Below are positions 55,626 to 64,000 of a stretch of 64,000 nucleotides of DNA, in pieces. The notes beneath the pieces were generated by a model. It made no database searches and was not told the DNA's origin. It saw only the letters and a program-made list of their open reading frames with translations. How positions within the stretch are numbered: the stretch's first letter is position 1; every line of letters begins with the position of its first letter. The DNA is from Labyrinthula sp. Ha (taxonomy: Eukaryota > Sar > Bigyra > Labyrinthulida > Labyrinthulaceae), in assembly GCA_015227615.1 (NCBI GenBank), contig JAALGZ010000009.1:1364001-1428000 (forward strand), read 5' to 3'. A program made the position numbers and the translations under genes.

Positions 55626-58546
55626 ATCCGTTTTTTTACACGCGTGTAATTTACACGCGGCATTTAATTGGTTGAACTTTTGTGAGAATGGCCAATTACT
55701 TCATTTTTGAAATTAAGGTATTAATGACATTTGTGATTTCAGGATTTCAAATTTGGGCCATATAACCAAAAAATTATACTCTAAGAAAATTTGGAGGTAA
55801 TGGAGGGAAAGAGTGGGCGATTCGATCCAATATCAGAAAAAACACAAAAAAAAGAGAAAATGTAAAAAAAAATAAAACGGTATTGAGAACTAACTTGAAA
55901 ACGAAAAGGGTATAGAAAACTCTCCAAAAAGAATGGAACTAGAAATTTAGTTACATTTTGAAGTTGCTACAGAAAGCGAGATGTTTTTGCACCTTTCAAC
56001 GGTTGCAAACGGTTGCTTCAAGCGGTTCAAAAGGACTTCAGTATTTTTTACTTCAGAAGTTGTAATCTTAACCTTTAGTATTTTAAACATAACAGAAAAT
56101 ATTGCAGTGCTATTTTAGCAATTGTTCTCTTGTTTCTATTTTCTCGTAAATATAAATTCAAGGATTAACTTATTTTTTTAAATATAATTCCACTTTCTTA
56201 GAATTTGATGAAATACAAAGAAGGCTGGGAACAAAGTGAAGTGTACTAGAAGATAGAAAATAAATATTAAAAGTTATAAAATATTAAAATGTGAAGTTGC
56301 ATTACCCTAGCGTGGTGGGGGGCCTTTAATGCTTCCCGTGTCTTTAAAAATACCCCCCCCCCCATGACTCTGCCTTCTCTCCACACTCGGCTCTCGATGA
56401 AGATGAGGATGGATTTAAATCTTTCTCCATAGGTTGAATGCAAAAAATCGAAAATATATCTGAACTTTTTTAAATGCATTTGTGAACTAACATAATTAGA
56501 AGTTTAAAACACATGATTTTGAAAGCTGAGATTCAGAAGATTTAGATTTTTGTTAAAACTGGAATTTAAAAGTTGAGTGAATTGATACTTTAATCTAGGT
56601 GCAATTTTTTTAACTTTCATCGTTTTTCGTTTCCTTTTTCATATTTTGGTCAAACTTTCATCCTTCTTCGTTTTTTTTTTATGTTTTTGCTAAACTTTCA
56701 TCCCTTTTCTTCTTTGTTTTCCACTTCATATTTTCTTGTTAAACTTCCATCGTTTTCGTTTGCTTTTTCCTTTTTTTGTTAAACTTTCATCCTTTTTCGT
56801 TTTCGACTTCTTTTCATTTTGACTTCATATTGTTTCTCATTGCTTTTTATTCAAACTTAAGAATTAAAAAAATAATAATAAAGTTTATTCACAACGAGTG
56901 AGAGGAACTGCATGCATCTCGCACTGTTTTAAACCTCTCTTGGAGGTCACGATGTTTTGATCGTCTTTTCATATGCACTTGTTGATTGTTGGATTGTTAG
57001 TTAGTTATTTAAGGATTAAATGGGCCTACTGGCCAAACCTTCTACGAACCAGGTGCTTACTATGTTCTTAACCTACTGAGAGTCATTTGTCATTTTCTAT
57101 ACTCTTCTTGTTGCTATCAATACCTTATCCACTTTCTCCGGCTTTTATTGGTCAGTCTCCCAGGATACCTGATTTCATTCGTCCAAGGTTGTATTACTCT
57201 AGATTGGGCTATTCTTAATTTTCCAAATTTTAATCTTAAATCAAACCAAATTGAAGAAGATTGAAATTCTCGCACGCCAAGTCAGAAGAGCTCCAAGAAA
57301 GCGACGGTGAAACTGAAAGATGCTTTTGAGGGATGCAATGAGGAGCATGGAGGTTTGTTGAGCAAGTTTCCGAGTGGCTATTGCTGATTTTGAGTGGAAG
57401 GTGGTGAATTGGGGTTTCTCGGTTATTCTGATTCATCGGGTTCTAGCTGAAGCTGATTCAGGGCCGTGAAAGGTATATTTTTATTCTCTATGTTTCTTAG
57501 AGGTTAAATGGGGAGGTATCGTGGAGATTCCTGCTGGTTTCAGGTTTAGGATGTGAATTTTGACTATTTGGGTGTTTGGGTTGGGAAAGAGCTAGGAAGG
57601 TTGTGAGATTCATTTTGGCTGTATTCTGGTCTATTCTGGGGGAGAGACAGGGAGCTATGTTCTATTGCATGTTGGGTTGTAATATCTTTTAGGTACAGTT
57701 GTTGTTTTCAGACGTGTTACTTATGCATTGAGTATTTCTGAAAATTCAAGTTCCCTGCTATGTGGATGTTCCAGAAAGTCTAAGAAGTTCTTGCTCATAG
57801 GTTAAAAGGTTGATGTTGACTGGTACGGTTCTGAGATACCTTGCTGCTAGTTCCAGATAGTTTCCCCTTGGTTGATGTTCTTGATCATGTGTTTTAAGCC
57901 TCAGTTTCTCTACCCTCTTTAGTACCACTCTACTCAGTTTTGCATTTAAATCTCCACCTAAAAAGTAACATTCCTTTCTTTTTCAGATTTCTTATTAACC
58001 GGCTCGACTCTTTTAAGTTAATATTTTTCTTGCCGGTATCTTGAAAACTATTTTCAGGATCCTGTCATCATTACTTTGAACTGAAGAGACGTTGCAAGCA
58101 AGTTCTTCGGCCAAGTAGGTCGCTACGCCTGCAGCTCTAGTAGACGGTTTTGAAAAAAACCTCGTACCTTTGCTACCGTTGATTTTCGCCTTTTCCTTCA
58201 ACATCTTGTAGCCATTTGCGTGTAGCTATTTCAACATCAGAATTGACAGTTGCTGAATTTTTTCTTCCAAAAAGTTAAGCTCTGTTGTAGTAAGACCACC
58301 TGTGTTCATAGAGACTTTAAGTAGTCTCTGCTCACGTTGGCTCGCACACTCTAGGCCCTCCGTGGAGGTCGAAGTCAAGCAGCTCCATTGGGGAAAGGGC
58401 ATTTAATTGCTTTTCTTGCTTCATGCCCAAAATTTAAATGTCATTAAGACCTTAGTTTCAACAATGGCATAATTGGCCACTCTCACTAAAATTCAACCAA
58501 TCAAATACAAGATGTAACTTACATCACTGTAAAAAGGTGGATTCCT
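55626..58546. mobile_element. Inverted-repeat element, copy B (2.9 kb), with LINE fragment
   Basis: The left end reads GGAATCCGTTTTTTTACACG, then CGTGTAATTTACACGCGGCA. The right end, read inward on the minus strand, is GGAATCCACCTTTTTACAGT, then GATGTAAGTTACATC. Both continue into TTGGTTGAA..TTGTGAGA- or TAGTGAGA-like sequence. Bases 55626-57020 match copy A (18079-19593) in reverse. Copy B holds an extra 1.4 kb that includes a LINE-type endonuclease fragment. There is a homopolymer C run near 56350. It lies exactly between the 5' LTRs of two head-to-head gypsy elements. Confidence 0.65.
57800..58320 (-). pseudogene. LINE-type APE endonuclease fragment
   Basis: Minus-strand reading from about 58318 gives VSMNTGGLTTTELNFLEEKI, then GTRFFSKPSTRAAGVATYLA, then SNDDRILKIVF, and near 57941-57958 GGDLNA in another frame. 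The order N..GL, AGVA, RIL, GGDxNA is that of the endonuclease/exonuclease/phosphatase domain opening LINE ORF2. There is an in-frame stop (near 58220) and at least one frame change, and no reverse transcriptase follows, so it is a dead fragment. It may be captured cargo of the inverted-repeat element or a separate insertion. Confidence 0.6.
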
Positions 58547-58547
58547 T

Positions 58548-61500
58548 CAAACTATAGTACTACTCATATCTGGACGAGCCTTTTTACATACGAAGACTTT
58601 TATATTACGACATTTAATCTCATCCAATTCAAATATCTATGGTTATGATTTATCTTTTTATCTTTACTTTAAACTCAATTCTATTCTTTCTGTTTATTTT
58701 CTACTTAATTCTCTCGTACTCAGTTCTGCTCTATGTTCACTTTACAATCGCTCATGTTCTTGTTGATAAATTGGTATATTTGAACTGAACTAAAATAATG
58801 AATTAGGAATAACAAAGTGCTCATTTCTATGGGTGCTTTATAATTAGAAATATATTGAGGAAATATCATATTGTAAAAGTAGGGATGCAAAAAAAAGAAT
58901 CTTAAAATAAAACCGTTGTATAAATTAAGAACTAAGAACTTGCGAATGAAGTGTTTATTTGAACTGAAAGAAAATTTTCCTCATTCCATACCCAGTAGAA
59001 AACTCCTAGATCATATTTACGTCTGGATTTGTTCTAATAACCGAGTATTGATCAATGTTCCCCAGAATTACAATAATGTCGGGAAACAACGAGAATACGA
59101 CTACAAGCGATAATGTAGGAACTGGAACTGATAATAGACGAACTAGAACACTTAATTCAAACCAGATTAATACATTGCTCACACATTTTGCTAATGTATT
59201 GAGGGAGGTAAGTCGCAATAACCGTTGAGATAAAGAGTATTGTATGGACTTAGAAATTGATAAATTAACCGACTTTTCAAAGCAGGGTTGCAAATTTTTT
59301 ATTTCTCAATACAAACTTTTGAATGCGGTACAGCGAAAGAAGGTGAATCTAAAGCCTGAAGATAGAAATGACGCTGTCTAAGCACTTGAAGAGATTCAAT
59401 GTGACTAGGTATAACATTGTGCTTATTAAGCATCTGCAGGATATAGTGGACGAAGAGAAAATGAAGGAGCTAAAAGCTCCTGACCAGATTATATTGGATA
59501 ATGTTAGACTTAACTTGGGAATTCTAGAAGAAAACACAGTTAAATCAATGTCCAGTGAAATTAGAGAAATCCCTGAGTTGTTACGAAGGAAAGTGCACGT
59601 TTGAAAAAGAAAATATGCTCATCTATATTTAGGCTGTTACCCGGTTATATTTGGGTACGACAAGATATGTTGACAATCAAACTCTCACTATGCAATTTAG
59701 ACTTTAAAAAATTGGAGAAGTATATAATAAGCTGCATACCACCATATCATGTAAGGGAGAAGATGCGGAAGAGAAATCCGCATGAAAAATAGATAAGAAA
59801 CAGGATAAGTGGGAGCAGATTTATTAAGAAAGAACTGAAAAAGAGTTTAGATAACAGAAGTGTAAGAAGATGTAAACTGTTTTAATATGAAGCAGCTTCC
59901 TAATTGTGGGGCAGATGGAGGTAGTGGAAACCAAAACTCGTGTTCACTTTGCCATAGATACGGACACAAAGAAGATACTTGCTATGCGAGAAGAGGCTTT
60001 GTTGCTGGAGGGTAACAAAATCCCAGATTGTTCTTTAGATCTCCGGAAAATGTAATTTCAAAGCGTTTAAAGAGATATAAGGAGAAGTTGAAATTAAAAT
60101 CGCAGAGGAAATATCTGGGTGTAGGGCGGAAGATGCAGCAGGTGGAGAATGAAAAAAACGGATGTGAAGAATGAAATGCAAGAAATAGAGGAGCCAGAAG
60201 CAATGAAGCTTGTTTTTGAAAATGTTCAGAAAAATGAAAAGGGACAATTAACAATGGCAGCGAAGAAAGTCATACGAGGATATAAACAAGATATGACGTT
60301 GTTAAATGTGGATATAGCATCAGGGGAGATATGTGGAAAAAAGGAGAATACTTATTATGTTGTAGTGCGGAAGGGTGTTCAGCAGTTTGTGGTGTGTGGA
60401 TGCTTGAACTCTGATACCGATATGTCTGCCGCAGCGAGGAGCAGGTTTGAGAAATACTGCAGTCGTTTGAGGAGGCTGAGAGAACCCATTAGAGTCAAAT
60501 ATGCACATGGAGTCAAGCATAGGGTGACACATTCAGGTATGGTGAGGATAAAGATACGTTTTGAAAGGAAAAGGGTGTATGATTTTGGAGAGGTAGAAGT
60601 TCTATTACTGAATGAACTAGAAGAATGAACAAATTTACTCATAGGAAATGATTTGTTGGGAATACATGGGTTAAGTCTACTTCAACTTTTAAAGGAGTGA
60701 GGTAATGATTGTAAGATCAGTGGAAATAAAAGTGGGTAGTAAGGTTATGATAAATTGGTCTGAGAAAAAAATCTGGGGAAAAAGAAGAAGGGGATAAAAG
60801 TTAGGGAAATGAATGTAAAGTGAGTAGGAATCATCAGCAAAAAGAAAATGCCTATAATATTCAAAGCATTTGAAGATGAAGTGATGGAGAATGAGTTGAA
60901 CAGTGAGTAAAATTTGGAAACTTCCATTAAGGAAGATGTTTTGAGGCTAAAAAGGTAATTGATGAGAAACTGGTAGATATAAAAAATATAGTTCCGGTGG
61001 GGGGTTTGGATTGACTGAAAGGGATACTTATGAGTAACGCGCGTGGATTTGGAGATGACACGAGCTCAACTCTAATATTAAGGTTGAAACATATTAAATG
61101 CAGTGTGAATAATGAGAACGAAATGGTTGTATGTACAGCGAGACCGATGGGACCGGAGAAGGAAGAATTTCTTAGAAACAGAATAAAGTAAATACTGAAA
61201 GCCGGGATTATTAAGCCAAATCGGAACCTGACGATATCCATACAGCCTTTAATTGTGTCCAAGTTAGAACCAAAGAAGTACTGTTTTGTTGTAGATTTCC
61301 GGTCGTTGAATCATTACACCAGGAAAGTAGACTCTAGGCTTCTAGATATTAACAACCAGTTGTCTAAAATTAAAGAGACTATATATTTCGGTCAGCATGA
61401 GTTGTTTAGTGACTTCGACTACTTACCAACGCAGGAGGACTTTCAACGTTTTTTTTTCACTTTCTGAACGCCGTGGATTTTGTGCTATAGTTTTAGGGGG

Positions 61501-64000
61501 AGAGGGGGTTCCGGGATGATATAATACATCTTCTTTGTTTTCGGAAAGAATAATAAGAGAAATGTTAGAACCGGAGAAACTGCTTTGCAAAAATACTCTA
61601 CAATAAAAGAATGATAATATTTTATGGAGAGCAATGATTAATAAATTTTGTGCGGTTACAGAGAAGTTTCTGAAGTAAGTAATATGGAGGCGATTAAGAT
61701 TAAATATATCTAAATGTGATTTCTAAAGAAGAAAACTACTTTTTGCGGAAATTTACTAACGGATAAAGGTCACAGGTTGGATAAGAAGTATGCGGCTGAC
61801 CTTTTGGGGGAGAAGGAAACCAAAATATGTGCATGAACTAACACAGTTTATTTTTTTGGGAACTTAATCGCAGGAATTTTGCCACATTTTTCGTGGTTGA
61901 GGTTTACGCTTAAAGAAAATTATTTAATAGTGGAGAAGATAAAGGTGCTGGAGAGAAAGAAAAAATTCATCATTTGGACGAAAGAGATCAATGCGGCGTA
62001 AAGAGAGTCGATGGAAAAGCTGAAAGAGTCGTTCACGGCAACATTAACATATTTTGATGCGAAGTTGGATGTCATTTTATTTGTGGACGCGTCAAAGAAA
62101 CATCGGGCTTACTTTATATGTCAAATGAAGGAAGAAATTGATGTGAAACAAGTTCCGAAAAAGCAGTTTAAAGTAATAGTAATATCTAGTGTTAACTTTT
62201 GGGCTCAACGCTGTATTGGCACATTTACTCAAACGAGTTGTTCCCAGTGATTGCAACATCTCGGAAGTATGATTACTATCTAAAAAGAAACTCGGTAAAG
62301 AAAACTTTGTTTACAGATTGCCGAGTCCTGGTACATGTATTGAATCCTAACCTATGTAAGAAAAAGGCTTAATCGGAGAGGTTGTGTCACTGGAGCGTAA
62401 TTTTCCAGGATTCACAGCTGGAGGCACATCACACTGATGAAGATTATAATATGGCGGCTGACGCGTTAAATAGGCTGATATATCCAGAAAGTACCAGAGA
62501 CAAATAAGAGTTGCTTAATATGTATGCTTTAGAGGTGTCGATGGAAGAGGTCACATGCATGGATAATTTTTTGAAAGAGATATATAAGATACATTTGAGT
62601 TGTCAAAGTCCGAATTGCGCGGAAATTTGGCCTGGGATGGATGAAGTTTATATGTTATGGCTACAAAAAAGGGACTTGGGTGGGATAATAATAGGGTTGC
62701 AGAAGCGTGAAGGAAATTGGTGGGAACCCCGTCGCTGATACCCTCGATATTGATGCATACGCATTTGTGTTTTAACACTGGAGCTGCTGAGCTTGAAAAA
62801 AGAGTAATTTAGAAGAAGCTTGTACCTTTAGACAAGAAATTGGCTGGTCCTCTCATGGATGGATGGATTGGATTTAGAAGACAATGTGTTCATTGCCAGT
62901 GGCCTACAAATATGATGATAAGACCGTTCGATATAACGAGCTTAGAAAGAAGTTGTAGAGATTATATATTGAGTGATTTTTTGTATCTTAGTAGGAGAGA
63001 GGAATATATTTTGACGATTATTGACTCATTTTCAATGTTCAAGATGCCGAATAGATGTAAAAAAGCTAAGACGAGCGAGGTAGTTACACCTTTATGGATC
63101 TTTATGATCACTAAAAACTAATTTGTGATTTTGTATTGATTTCAGATAAAGGGTCACACTTTTTAAATCAGTTGGTTACTGATTTTGTCAAAGAAAGCAG
63201 CGGATCATAGTCTTTTTTATGCGCTCACGTGCCGTTCACAAATAGCGCGGCTGAAGTGGAGAACAGGTAAATCTCACAACATTTTCGGACGTTCATATGG
63301 GAGCTATCGCTGACCGTATAGAATTAGCTTATGCTACTGGATAAGGTGCAATATTATTTAAACTCTGTGTCAATGAGGTCTAGAGAGAATTTATCATCGT
63401 TTTAAATATTCTTAGGAAAATACCTCGGAAAGATGTGTTGGGAAGAACAGGAGTTTTGGATTTGAAGAAAAAGCAAGAAGAAAAGTTAGAGGAGCTGATG
63501 AAGAGGATTTAAAAGGATATTCTCAAGTATCTAGAGAAGGTATTGAGTTTTTGCAGCGAGCTATAGAGTATCAAAACGCATTATATAATAAGCGATTTAA
63601 GTTTACACCGTTATGTTTCATTGAAGGAGAGTTTGTATTGGTAAGCAAGGTAGTCAAACACAAAAAGTTGATGCCTCAGTGGGTTGGACCATATATTGTA
63701 AAAAGACAGCTGAGTGAGCATCTTTACAAAGTTGCAAAAATTATGGGTAAAACTATGGAGGTGAATCCTCCTTGTCTTATATTTTTTTTTGCTCCAACTG
63801 AGCTCCTTCAAAATGCTAGAACGAAGATAACGTTTTTAAATGATAGCGGAAAATTGGAAGTGCAAAGGCTCCGTGGTATAAAATAGGAAACAGGAGGTTT
63901 TTTGTTGCAAGTGGATTCGAGAGGTTTTAGAAATGAGACGGATTGGACATGGCAACTGCTTAGCATCATGATTGAAGATCTACCTAAGCTGGTGATAAAG
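58548..64000 (+). mobile_element. Ty3/gypsy element, plus strand, runs off window
   Basis: Broken, with many breaks, and truncated by the window edge. Parts: 5' LTR from about 58548; gag about 58.9-59.9 kb with a zinc knuckle at 59941-59982 (CSLCHRYGHKEDTC); protease region about 60.3-60.6 kb (VVVRKGVQQFVVCGCLNSDT); reverse transcriptase from about 61.2 kb (CFVVDFRSLNHYTRKVDSRL); RNase H about 62.0-62.5 kb (VILFVDASKKHRAYF); integrase about 62.8-63.5 kb (ILSDFLYLSRREEYILTIID); integrase C-terminus about 63.55-63.8 kb (LMPQWVGPYIVKRQLSEHLY); and the start of a chromodomain-like tail (DWTWQLLSIMIEDLPKLV) at the edge. Whether an MT-A70 ORF follows cannot be seen. Confidence 0.8.

Noticed and set aside
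1-64000. CRISPR arrays, rRNA or tRNA genes, prokaryotic operons
   Set aside because: No regularly spaced identical repeats with unique spacers, no rRNA-like blocks and no TTCGA-type tRNA arm with a matching acceptor stem were seen; the gene content is eukaryotic.

Overview
The window is AT-rich nuclear DNA from a eukaryote that builds motile flagella. The evidence is a spliced CFAP20 (Bug22) gene with a 28-nt intron, a CFAP97-like gene, LSM2, Roco-type GTPase sequences and many eukaryotic transposons, all read with the standard code (TAA, TAG and TGA all end ORFs). A zoosporic fungus relative or another flagellated protist would fit. The lineage cannot be fixed from sequence alone, and no rRNA or tRNA gene was seen.

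Layout. 1-1.5 kb holds nothing recognised. 1.50-5.24 kb is a Mutator-like (MULE) DNA transposon with about 80-bp terminal inverted repeats, a 9-bp target duplication, a two-frame transposase and a 1-kb minisatellite. 5.4-10.1 kb is the only dense gene island: a tryptophan-repeat acidic protein, LSM2, a small basic protein, CFAP20 and a CFAP97-like protein, separated by 1 to 66 bases. 12.3-14.6 kb and 25.9-28.2 kb are two diverged copies of one segment carrying a broken Roc-COR GTPase. From about 15.3 to 23.6 kb lies an old Ty3/gypsy fossil on the minus strand, split by a 1.5-kb inverted-repeat element. 33.6-41.7 kb is a second, plus-strand Ty3/gypsy element. 42.07-46.27 kb is a young Ty1/copia element with 110-bp LTRs and the target duplication CTATT, inserted into the 3' end of a gene for an AAA-ATPase/PD-(D/E)XK (DUF1703) protein (to 48.34 kb). 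A third gypsy element (minus, 48.4-55.6 kb) and a fourth (plus, 58.5 kb to the window edge) lie head to head around a second copy of the inverted-repeat element, which also contains a LINE endonuclease fragment.

Main discovery candidate: an MT-A70 adenine-N6 methyltransferase sits as an extra ORF downstream of the integrase chromodomain in two different Ty3/gypsy elements. In the 33.6-41.7 kb element it is an uninterrupted 427-codon ORF (40208-41491). It ends 21 bases before the polypurine tract that abuts the 3' LTR, so it lies inside the element, in the place where env genes sit in retroviruses. In the 15.3-23.6 kb fossil a decayed but clear MT-A70 relic (catalytic core about 15360-15905) occupies the same position and orientation. 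This suggests a gypsy lineage that carries its own adenine methyltransferase.

All gypsy elements are broken fossils with many breaks; the copia copy is nearly whole. Their boundaries, apart from the copia element and the MULE, are approximate.
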